From Streptomyces sp. NRRL S-31 (lineage in GTDB: Bacteria; Actinomycetota; Actinomycetes; Streptomycetales; Streptomycetaceae), in NCBI RefSeq assembly GCF_000718775.1, contig NZ_JOCB01000120.1, forward strand, positions 1 through 23,662: 23,662 nt of DNA. The letters are read 5' to 3'. Made by a program: the position numbers and the translations under genes. The notes under the pieces are model-generated. The model saw only the letters and a list, made by a program, of their open reading frames with translations. It ran no database searches and was not told the origin of the DNA. Shown in pieces: positions 15,704 through 23,662 of this stretch (its first letter is position 1; each line of letters starts with the position of its first letter).

Positions 15704-16944
15704 TCACGAACCGGACTTGCGCTTGTTCCACACGTCGAACCCGACCGCCACCAGCAGGGCGAGGCCCTTGATGACCTGCTGCCAGTCGGTGCCGACGCTG
15801 AGGAGGTTCATGCCGTTGTTCAGCACGCCGAGGACCAGGCCGCCGATGATGGCGCCGAGGACGGTGCCGACACCGCCGCTCATGGACGCGCCGCCGATGA
15901 ACGAGGAGGCGATGGCCTCCAGTTCGAAGTTGACGCCCGCCTTCGGCGAGGCCGCGTTCAGCCGGGCGGCGACCACCAGACCCGCCAGGGCCGCGAGCAC
16001 GCCCATGTTCAGGAAGACGTAGAAGGTGACCTTCTTGTCCTTCACACCGGACAGCTTGGCCGCCGGCAGATTGCCGCCGATCGCGTAGATGTGGCGGCCG
16101 AAGACCGCGTTGCGCATGACGTAGCCGTAGCCGACCACCAGGGCGCCGAGGATGATCAGCACGATCGGGGCGCCCTTGTAACTGGCGAGCAGCAGGGTGA
16201 CCACGAGGATCGCGGCGACCAGGGCGGTCAGCTTGAGCAGGAACAGCCGGGTCGGCAGCACGTCCAGGGAGAACTCCTGCTGGCGGCGGCGGTCCCGGAA
16301 CTCCTGCCACACCACGGCCGCGATCAGGACGAGCCCGAGCAGCAGGGTGAGGTTGTGGTAGTTGGTGTGCGGGCCGGTCTCGGGCAGGAAGCCGTTGCCG
16401 AGCTTCTGCAGACCGTCCGGGAACGGGCCGAGGGTCTGGCCCTTGAGCAGGATCTCGGTGAGGCCGCGGAAGAGGAGCATCCCGGCGAGGGTGACGATGA
16501 AGGACGGTATGCCGAGATAGGCGATCAGATAGCCCTGGATCGAGCCGGCGACCGCGCCGATCACCAGGCACAGCACCAGTGCGATGGGCCAGGAGATCCC
16601 GTGTTGCACGGTCAGTACGGCCGCGAAGGCGCCGACGAACGCGGTGAGCGAGCCGACCGACAGGTCGATGTGCCCGGCGATGATGACCAGCATCATGCCG
16701 ATCGCGAGGATCAGGATGTAGCTGTTCTGGAGCACCAGGTTGGAGACGTTGCGCGGCAGCAGCAGGTCCCCGTCGGTCCAGATCGCGAAGAGGACCACGA
16801 TCAGGCCGAGCGCGATCAGCATGCCGTACTGGCGCATGTTGCGGCGCAGACCGGCCAGCATCAGGCCGAGCAGTCCCCCGTCGGCGGCCGGTCCGCTCCT
16901 GCCCGGCGGCGCGGGGGCCGGGCTCTTGGCGGTCACATCCGTGC

Positions 16945-16948
<4 letters not shown>
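15704..16948 (-). CDS. mmsB: Sugar ABC transporter permease, MmsB/GguB type
   Basis: A 414-residue membrane protein with around ten hydrophobic segments after a Pro/Ala-rich cytoplasmic N terminus. [38 protein letters not shown] and [29 protein letters not shown] (given in pieces: [15 protein letters not shown], then [10 protein letters not shown]) are signatures of ribose/xylose-type permeases. Its length (over 400) and the long insert around [13 protein letters not shown] fit the multiple-monosaccharide MmsB/GguB subgroup. It forms the membrane channel of the importer encoded upstream. The ATG at 16948 overlaps the ATPase stop (ATGA) with GAGG 8 nt upstream. It is the last gene of the operon that begins at 20662. 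Confidence 0.92.
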
Positions 16949-18495
<1,547 letters not shown>

Positions 18496-18529
18496 GGTCG
18501 TGCCTTCCAATCCGTAGGAGATGGGCGGG

Positions 18530-19639
18530 TTACTTGAGGTCGGCCTCGGTGTAGTAACCGCCGTCGACCAGCACCTGCTTGTAGTTGCCCTTGTCGACGC
18601 TCACCGGCTGGAGCAGGTAGGCGGGCACGACCTTCGTCCCGTTGTCGTACGTCTTGGTGTCGTTGACCTCGGGCTTCCTGCCCTTCAGGGAGTCGTCCAT
18701 CATCGTGGCGGCGACCTCGGCGAGCTTGCGGAGGTCCTTGTAGACGGTCTGCGTCTGCTGACCGGCGATGATCGACTTCACCGAGGCCAGCTCGGCGTCC
18801 TGGCCGGTGATGACCGGCAGCGGCTTGCTGCCCGAGCCGTAGCCGTCCGACTTGAGGGCGGACAGGATGCCGATGGAGATGCCGTCGTACGGCGAGAGGA
18901 CCGCGTCGACCCGGCCGCTCTTGTAGGCGGAGGTGAGGACGTCCTCCATGCGCTTCTGCGCGGTGGTGCCGTCCCAGCGCAGGGTGACGACCTGGGTCAG
19001 CCTGGTCTGCCCGGACTTGACCACCAGCTGCTTCTTGTCGATGTACGGCTGGAGGACGCTCATGGCGCCGCCGAAGAAGTACTTGGTGTTGTTGTCGTCG
19101 TTGGAGCCCGCGAACAGCTCGATGTTGAACGGGCCCTTCCTGCCCTTGGTGAGCCCGAGCCTGTCGACGATGTACTGCCCCTGGAGCTTGCCGACCTTCT
19201 CGTTGTCGAACGAGGCGTAGTAGTCGACGTTCTTGGTGCCGAGGATCAGCCGGTCGTAGGAGATGACCGGGATGTGCGCGTCCGCGGCCTCCTGGAGGAC
19301 GTGGTCCAGGGACTTGTTGTCGATCGCCGCGACGATCAGGCCCTTGACGCCCTGCGTGATCAGGTTCTCGATCTGCGAGACCTGGGTCTCCGGGTCGTCC
19401 TCGCCGTAGACCAGCTTGGTCTTGTAGCCCTTGGCCTGGAGGTCCTTGACGACGTTCTTGCCGTCGGAGATCCAGCGCTCGGAGGACTTGGTCGGCATGG
19501 CGATGCCGATGGTGGCGCCCTTGACGTCGCCCGACGTCTCCTTGCTGCCGCCCTCGCCGCTCTGACCGCAGGCGGTGAGGGTGAGGGCGAGCGAGGCGGC
19601 TCCGGCCAGGGCGGCGAGTGCGGCTCTGCGGTTGCGCAT
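18530..19639 (-). CDS. chvE: ChvE-type sugar-binding lipoprotein of the ABC importer
   Basis: A 369-residue periplasmic-binding-protein-like lipoprotein. The N terminus has a signal peptide with lipobox LTAC and lipidation at Cys24, followed by a Gly/Ser linker. The body is a type I sugar-binding fold ([76 protein letters not shown]), very like ChvE/xylose-binding proteins. It would capture a monosaccharide (galactose, arabinose, xylose or glucose are typical) outside the membrane. It starts at ATG 19639 with AAGGA upstream, just 6 nt after the stop of the U32-like gene, so the two are co-transcribed. Ligand specificity is not readable. Confidence 0.93.
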   Translation of the reverse strand: MRNRRAALAALAGAASLALTLTACGQSGEGGSKETSGDVKGATIGIAMPTKSSERWISDGKNVVKDLQAKGYKTKLVYGEDDPETQVSQIENLITQGVKGLIVAAIDNKSLDHVLQEAADAHIPVISYDRLILGTKNVDYYASFDNEKVGKLQGQYIVDRLGLTKGRKGPFNIELFAGSNDDNNTKYFFGGAMSVLQPYIDKKQLVVKSGQTRLTQVVTLRWDGTTAQKRMEDVLTSAYKSGRVDAVLSPYDGISIGILSALKSDGYGSGSKPLPVITGQDAELASVKSIIAGQQTQTVYKDLRKLAEVAATMMDDSLKGRKPEVNDTKTYDNGTKVVPAYLLQPVSVDKGNYKQVLVDGGYYTEADLK

Positions 19640-19645
19640 CTGGGA

Positions 19646-20662
19646 TCAGTCCTTGTCGTTCTCGTCGTTGAGAGGAGCGGAGGTGACAGGTGCGGGTGCT
19701 TCGACGGGGAAGCGGTGGAGCGTCCCCGGCAGCCGGGAGCCGAGCGGCGCCATGTCACCGTCCGCGCCGTGCCGGGCGAGCAGGTCCAGGGCGAGCCGGC
19801 CGCGCCGCACCCGCTCCCGGGCGGTGTCCAGGGTCACGTCCCGCAGGTGCCGGCCCCACGGATAGATGCCGGGGGCCTTGGACAGACCGAACTTCAGGTA
19901 GAGCGGGGCGCCGCGCCGGATCAGCTCGGCGACCTCGTACATCCGGACGTAGCCGCCGAGGTCGTCCGGGGCCTCGATGTACAGGTCCATCGGGGCCCCG
20001 GACACCCGGCGGATCTCGGTGAGGTGGGCCGGCGTCAGGTCGCTGGGCACGTTGACGGAGTCGGCGCCCAGCCGCTCGTAGACGGCGTACGAGGCCGGGT
20101 TGACCGGGCCGATGAGCGCGGAGACCTTCAGGGTGGTGTCGGCCGGGATGATCCCGGCCGTGCGGGCCCGGTGCAGGGTCCACAGCACGCCCTCGTCCGC
20201 GACCAGCAGGCACTTCACGCCCAGCCCGGTGGCCCGGACGGCGTCCTCCACGCAGCCGGCGACGGCGTCGTGGCCCCGTGCGCGCAGTCCGGCCCCCCGT
20301 GAGTCGGTGCGCACCGAGCCGCCGGTGTCCCAGGTGCCGCGCGGTCCGGTGAACAGGCAGAGTTCGATGTCGCGTGCGCCGGCGGCCTCGACCATCTCGG
20401 TGATCTCGGCGTCGGTCAGCATCCACACGCCGCTGCCCTGGCTGATCCGGTGGACCGGCACGTCGAGGCGCGCGGACTCCTTGAGGACGACCGCCAGCGC
20501 CTCGGGCCCCTCGCACGAGGGGATCTCGGTGCGCCAGCGACCGCCGCCCGGGAAGGTGTGGACGGAGGTGTCGGCGGGGTCGGGGGCGGGCGCGCCCAGG
20601 CCGAGTGCGGCGAGCACCTGCTCGCCGGGCCTGCGGGGCGCCGGAGCGGAAGCGTCGGTCAC
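19646..20662 (-). CDS. U32-like TIM-barrel protein, function unknown
   Basis: A 338-residue protein related to the group annotated as peptidase U32 (segments such as RTEIPSCEG, VHRISQGSGVWMLTDAEI, KVSALIGPVNPASYAVYERLGADSVNVPSDL, APMDLYIEAPDDLGGYVR, YLKFGLSKAPGIYP fit a beta/alpha barrel). The collagenase-type U32 signature, with two closely spaced cysteines after ExF, is not present, so peptidase activity is doubtful. It starts at GTG 20662 with AAGGA 6 nt upstream; the operator-like site ends 14 nt before it. It is the first gene of the sugar importer operon (6 nt to the binding protein), which argues for a role in metabolism of the imported sugar, for example as an aldolase, isomerase or dehydratase-like enzyme. 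This role is inference from position only. Confidence 0.72.
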   Translation of the reverse strand: MTDASAPAPRRPGEQVLAALGLGAPAPDPADTSVHTFPGGGRWRTEIPSCEGPEALAVVLKESARLDVPVHRISQGSGVWMLTDAEITEMVEAAGARDIELCLFTGPRGTWDTGGSVRTDSRGAGLRARGHDAVAGCVEDAVRATGLGVKCLLVADEGVLWTLHRARTAGIIPADTTLKVSALIGPVNPASYAVYERLGADSVNVPSDLTPAHLTEIRRVSGAPMDLYIEAPDDLGGYVRMYEVAELIRRGAPLYLKFGLSKAPGIYPWGRHLRDVTLDTARERVRRGRLALDLLARHGADGDMAPLGSRLPGTLHRFPVEAPAPVTSAPLNDENDKD

Positions 20663-20676
20663 AAGCTGTCCTTCAT

Positions 20677-20700
20677 GTTCGGTATTTCGGACGAGGTTCG
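20677..20700 (-). promoter_or_regulatory. Three-part operator-like site before the U32/transporter operon
   Basis: In the gene direction it reads CGAAC-N6-CGAAAT-N2-CGAAC, identical in all 16 fixed positions and in spacing to the site before the dehydratase operon. It ends 14 nt from the GTG start and close to the ribosome-binding site. I see no clear -35/-10 pair between it and the upstream terminator. Confidence 0.65.
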
Positions 20701-20733
20701 CGGCTCTGGGCATGCGAGGGCACCGGGTGGGCA

Positions 20734-20768
20734 CCGGCCGGGGCGCCGTCAGGTCACGCCCCGGCCGG
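20734..20768 (-). terminator. Strong terminator hairpin after the alcohol dehydrogenase gene
   Basis: CCGGCCGGGGCG (20734-20745) pairs perfectly with CGCCCCGGCCGG (20757-20768), a 12-bp stem with an 11-nt loop. It begins 7 nt after the dehydrogenase stop. It separates the dehydratase/dehydrogenase operon from the U32/transporter operon, which has its own copy of the operator. Confidence 0.8.
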
Positions 20769-20775
20769 CGCCCGG

Positions 20776-21780
20776 TCAGGGGCGGAGCAGCACCTTGCCC
20801 ACCCGCGGATCACCGGCCCCCACCAGCTCGATGGCCCGGGGGAACTCGGTCAGCGGCAGTTCGTGCGTGACCAGCGGCAGCGGGTCCAGCAGCCCGGCGC
20901 CGAACACCCGCACGGCGTACGCCCAGGCGTCCGGCGGCGCCCCGAAGACGGTGTGCACCTCCAGCTGCCGTACGACCAGACCGGTCGGGTCCAGCCCGTC
21001 CGCGCCCGGCGCCGGGAGGCCGGTGAGGACCAGGCGCCCGCCGCGCCGGAGGAGCGCGGCGGCGGTGCGCGCGGCGGACGCGGACCCGGCGGTCTCGATC
21101 ACCACGTCGATGTCGTCGGGCAGTTCCGCGTCCGGGAGCCGGAAGCCGGTCGCCCCGAACCGCCGGGACAGCGCCTCCCGGTCGTCCCGCACGTCCACCA
21201 CCAGCAGCTCGGCGGGCGAGACGGCTGCCAGGAACTGCACCGCGAACATCCCGAGCGTGCCGGTGCCGACCACCGCGACCCGCTCGCCCGGCCGGGCGTT
21301 CGCCTTGAGCGCCGCGGCGGCCACACAGGCGGCCGGCTCCAGCAGCGCGGCGGCGGTCAGGTCGGCGTCGTCCGGCAGGACGTGCAGCAGCCGGGCGGGC
21401 AGGGTGAGCGTGGCGGCCATGGCGCCCGGCCGGGTGAACCCGGTCTCCTCGTACCCGGCCGTGCACAGCGTGGTCTGCCCGGCGTGGCAGCGGTCGCACA
21501 CCTGGCAGTTGCGGAAGCCCTCGCCGACGACCTTGCGGCCGACGAGCGAGGCCGGCACCCCGGCCCCCACCGCCGCGACCGTCCCCGACCACTCGTGGCC
21601 GGGGGTGAGCGGGTAGGTCACGTACCCCTCGGGCCGGTTGCCCTGGTACACCTCCCGGTCGCTGCCGCAGATGCCCACCGCGTGCACGGCCACCAGCGCC
21701 TCGCCGGGACCGGGGTCCGCGGGCGTGTGCGCGGTCACCCGGTGCACCCCGGGCGCCTCGACGACGACGGCGGTGCTCAC
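20776..21780 (-). CDS. Zinc-dependent medium-chain alcohol/sugar dehydrogenase
   Basis: A 334-residue NAD(P)-dependent dehydrogenase of the zinc MDR superfamily. Catalytic zinc ligands are visible as Cys38 (GICGSD) and His62-Glu63 (PGHEW); the structural zinc site is Cys92, 95, 98 and 106 (CQVCDRCHAGQTTLC). The Rossmann motif is VVGTGTLGM, followed by an acidic LVVDVRDD strand end that favours NAD over NADP. It is about 10-20 residues shorter than typical sorbitol or threonine dehydrogenases. The GTG at 21780 overlaps the dehydratase stop (GTGA), so it is translationally coupled to it. By position it oxidises a sugar, a polyol or a product of the dehydratase; which of these cannot be told. 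Confidence 0.9.
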   Translation of the reverse strand: MSTAVVVEAPGVHRVTAHTPADPGPGEALVAVHAVGICGSDREVYQGNRPEGYVTYPLTPGHEWSGTVAAVGAGVPASLVGRKVVGEGFRNCQVCDRCHAGQTTLCTAGYEETGFTRPGAMAATLTLPARLLHVLPDDADLTAAALLEPAACVAAAALKANARPGERVAVVGTGTLGMFAVQFLAAVSPAELLVVDVRDDREALSRRFGATGFRLPDAELPDDIDVVIETAGSASAARTAAALLRRGGRLVLTGLPAPGADGLDPTGLVVRQLEVHTVFGAPPDAWAYAVRVFGAGLLDPLPLVTHELPLTEFPRAIELVGAGDPRVGKVLLRP

Positions 21781-22934
21781 GCGGTCCCCTTGGGCCTGCG
21801 CTGCTCCCAGCCCTCGGCCCACAGGTCGAACCGGGCCTGCTGCTGCGGGAACTCGGCCGCCGCGTCCACGTCCAGCTCGACGCCGAGACCGGGCGCGTCG
21901 GACAGGTGGAAGTACCCGTCGACGACCTCCGGCGCCCCCTTGACGACCTTCTTGATCTCCGCGTCCGCGAAGTCGTTGAAGTGTTCGAGGATCTTGAAGT
22001 TCGGTGTGCTGAACCCCACCTGGAGGGAGGCGGCGGTGAGCACGGAGCCGCCGACGTTGTGCGGCGCGACGAGCATGTAGTGGGTCTCGGCGGTGGCGGC
22101 CAGCTTCCGGGTCTCCCAGATGCCGCCGATGTGGCCGACGTCCGGCTGGATGATGTCCACCGCCTGGTTCTCGAACAGCTCGCGGAACTCGATCCGGTCG
22201 TGGATGCGTTCACCGGTGGCGACCGGCATGTCCACCTTGGCCGCGACCTTCTCCAGCGCCTTGAGGTTCTCCGGCGGCACCGGCTCCTCCAGCCAGGCGG
22301 GCCGGAAGGGCGCCAGCTCCCGGGCCAGCCGGACGGCGGTGGCCGGGGAGAAGCGGCCGTGCATCTCCAGCATCAGCTCGGCGTCCGGGCCGATGGCGTC
22401 CCGTACGGCCTCGATGAGCGAGACGGCGTACCGGGTCCGCTCGTGGTCCAGCTCGAAGTGCCCGGTGCCGAACGGGTCGATCTTCAGCGCCCGGTAGCCG
22501 CGCTCCACGACCTGCTGCGCGGCCTTGTGGTACGCCTCCGGCGTCCGCTCGGTGGTGTACCACCCGTTGGCGTACGCCTTGACCTTGTCGGTCACCTTCC
22601 CGCCGAGCAGCTGCCACACCGGCACGCCCAGCGCCTTGCCCCTGATGTCCCAGCACGCCATCTCGACCACCGCGATGCCGGACATGACGATCTCGCCGGC
22701 GCGTCCGTAGTCGCCGTACTTCATCCGGCGTACCAGGTCCTCGACAGCGAACGGGTCCGATCCGAGAATGTGATTGGCCTCGGCCTCGCGCAGATAGCCG
22801 ATGAGCGCGTCGGTGTGACCGAGCATCCGGGTCTCGCCGACGCCCGTGATTCCCTCGTCGGTGTGCACCTGGACGTAGGTCAGGTTGCGCCACGGTGTGC
22901 CGACGACATGCGTGCTGATTCCGGTGATGCGCAC
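21777..22934 (-). CDS. Enolase-superfamily sugar-acid dehydratase (mandelate racemase family, galactonate dehydratase-like)
   Basis: A 385-residue enzyme of the mandelate racemase subgroup. Active-site motifs: KIDPFG (Lys151, Asp153), EMHGR (Glu190 as the first metal ligand, His192), WLEEP (Glu216/217), GERIH (Glu242), QPDVGHIGG (Asp265) and PHNVGG (His292). The extra histidine after the first metal ligand is typical of galactonate- and gluconate-type dehydratases, which convert an aldonic acid into a 2-keto-3-deoxy acid. The first metal ligand is Glu where many relatives have Asp. It starts at GTG 22934 with GAGGGG 8 nt upstream. It is the first gene of an operon with the dehydrogenase, under a well-formed promoter and a three-part operator-like site. 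The exact sugar acid is unknown. Confidence 0.9.
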   Translation of the reverse strand: MRITGISTHVVGTPWRNLTYVQVHTDEGITGVGETRMLGHTDALIGYLREAEANHILGSDPFAVEDLVRRMKYGDYGRAGEIVMSGIAVVEMACWDIRGKALGVPVWQLLGGKVTDKVKAYANGWYTTERTPEAYHKAAQQVVERGYRALKIDPFGTGHFELDHERTRYAVSLIEAVRDAIGPDAELMLEMHGRFSPATAVRLARELAPFRPAWLEEPVPPENLKALEKVAAKVDMPVATGERIHDRIEFRELFENQAVDIIQPDVGHIGGIWETRKLAATAETHYMLVAPHNVGGSVLTAASLQVGFSTPNFKILEHFNDFADAEIKKVVKGAPEVVDGYFHLSDAPGLGVELDVDAAAEFPQQQARFDLWAEGWEQRRPKGTA

Positions 22935-22952
22935 GGCGATTGCCCCTCAGCT

Positions 22953-22976
22953 GTTCGAGATTTCGTCACACGTTCG
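22953..22976 (-). promoter_or_regulatory. Three-part operator-like site before the dehydratase operon
   Basis: In the gene direction it reads CGAAC-N6-CGAAAT-CT-CGAAC. The outer elements extend to ATTTCGAAC and ATCTCGAAC, direct repeats 19 bp apart (about two helical turns). It begins 13 nt after the predicted -10 box, so a bound regulator would block transcription start or early elongation. It ends 18 nt before the GTG. Confidence 0.68.
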
Positions 22977-22989
22977 AAATGTTGGCGTG

Positions 22990-23019
22990 ACAGTAAGGAC
23001 GCCGCGGCGGGGGTGTCAA
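22990..23019 (-). promoter_or_regulatory. Promoter of the dehydratase-dehydrogenase operon
   Basis: On the minus strand TTGACA (23019-23014) and TACTGT (22995-22990) are separated by 18 nt. This is a full -35 match and a good TAnnnT -10, as expected for the main vegetative sigma factor. The start point should fall near 22983, just before the operator-like site. Confidence 0.7.
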
Positions 23020-23135
23020 TGGGTCGAACAGGTAACGGTTTCGGCACGGCCTTCGACGGTTCCCGGGGCCCCGCACCAAACCTTCACAGCGGTGTCTGGA
23101 ACCGGGGCGGCGCGGGCTCCTGGTCTTCCCGCGAC

Positions 23136-23662
23136 ATGGACTACTGCTCCCCGTGCCGACGGCACCTCGACGGCGCCCCGGCCTGCCCCGGGTGCGGAAC
23201 CCCGGCCCACCGGCTCGCCGTCACCGCGCCCGGGGACGGGGGCGGGGGCACGCGGCCACCCGTGGCGTACGGGGCCCGGCCGGCCGGGCCGGCGGACGAC
23301 GCGTCGTACACCGGCCGTGACGCGCCGCCGGGTGAACCGGGTGAACCGGACGGGCGGGGCGGCCCGGGCGGGGCGGCACCGGACGGCGAGGACGGCTGCG
23401 GGCCCGCCGGAGACGGAGCCCCCGTCGGCGGGCGGGCCGCGGCCCGGGCGGATGAGCGCGTCGCGGGCGGCCGACGGGACCGCAAGGCCGCCGTGCACCG
23501 GCGCCGTCGGCGCCGGGCCCTGCTGATCGCGGCCGGCTTCGTGCTCGCGGCCGGCGGGCTCAGCCTCGCGGAGGCCGGCACGGACGCGCCCTTCTCGCCC
23601 TTCTCCGGCGACACCCCGGCCCCGGCCGGTGAGGCCACGACGGAGGGCGCCGCCGCCACTAC
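23136..23662 (+). CDS. Zinc-ribbon and single-helix membrane protein (SCO2400 family-like), 3' end outside window
   Basis: An open frame runs from ATG 23136 through the window end without a stop, so the gene is incomplete. The N terminus MDYCSPCRRHLDGAPACPGCG is a CxxC-x9-CxxC zinc ribbon (given here as MDYCSPC and ACPGCG at Cys4, 7, 17 and 20). A long Gly/Pro/Ala-rich disordered region follows, then a basic stretch of arginines and one membrane helix (ALLIAAGFVLAAGGLSLA, about residues 130-147) and an Ala/Thr/Pro extracytoplasmic start. This matches what I remember of the Streptomyces SCO2400 family, whose function is not established. No ribosome-binding site is visible before the ATG. It is divergent from the dehydratase operon, 201 bp away. 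Confidence 0.78.
   Translation, partial: MDYCSPCRRHLDGAPACPGCGTPAHRLAVTAPGDGGGGTRPPVAYGARPAGPADDASYTGRDAPPGEPGEPDGRGGPGGAAPDGEDGCGPAGDGAPVGGRAAARADERVAGGRRDRKAAVHRRRRRRALLIAAGFVLAAGGLSLAEAGTDAPFSPFSGDTPAPAGEATTEGAAAT

Noticed and set aside
23098..23128. GGAACC followed by GTCTT, like an ECF sigma-factor promoter before the zinc-ribbon gene
   Set aside because: The spacing of about 19 nt is too long for the usual 16-17 nt and the -10 match is poor.

Overview
The window has very high GC content, strong third-position G/C codon bias, many 4-base start/stop overlaps, frequent GTG starts and one TTG start. These features, with recognisable gene families, point to a Streptomyces chromosome. From memory, the malonyl-CoA synthetase closely resembles S. 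coelicolor MatB (SCO2444) and the last gene resembles the SCO2400 family. The window therefore looks like core chromosome rather than an island. I saw no insertion sequence, phage gene, tRNA or CRISPR array.

Layout. (1) Bases 1-3528: a secreted subtilisin-like (S8) protease whose 5' end lies outside the window. (2) 3503-6464, minus strand: a two-gene malonyl-CoA operon, matB followed by a fused AccD/AccA-type carboxyltransferase. (3) 6618-8146: an ATP-grasp protein (plus) and an uncharacterised protein (minus) that converge on a shared CTAG. (4) 8266-9881, plus strand: an IclR-family regulator translationally coupled to an SMP-30/gluconolactonase-type lactonase. It is followed by two copies of a typical Streptomyces intergenic hairpin repeat. 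(5) 10090-11966, minus strand: a seven-helix MAB_1171c-like membrane protein coupled to an ImmA/IrrE-type metallopeptidase. (6) 12070-15555: a Tat-exported GH35 beta-galactosidase (TTG start), divergent from a cysteine-free Rrf2-family regulator. (7) 15704-22934, minus strand: a sugar and sugar-acid block. It holds an enolase-superfamily dehydratase and a zinc alcohol dehydrogenase, then a strong terminator, then a U32-like TIM-barrel protein, a ChvE-type sugar-binding lipoprotein, an ATPase with two nucleotide-binding domains and a permease. (8) 23136 to the end: the start of a zinc-ribbon/single-helix membrane protein.

The main new observation is a three-part site, CGAAC-N6-CGAAAT-N2-CGAAC. 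It is present in full before the dehydratase operon and before the U32/transporter operon, and in degenerate form (13 of 16 fixed positions) before the iclR gene. In two of the three cases it lies 13 nt downstream of a good -10 box. I infer one regulon: the IclR protein would control its own lactonase operon, the dehydratase/dehydrogenase operon and the importer operon. Together these would take up a monosaccharide and oxidise it through a lactone and an aldonic acid to a 2-keto-3-deoxy acid. The secreted beta-galactosidase could supply the sugar, but it carries no copy of the site. No obvious kinase or aldolase for the final steps is present. The U32-like protein lacks the peptidase signature and is a candidate for one of the missing steps.
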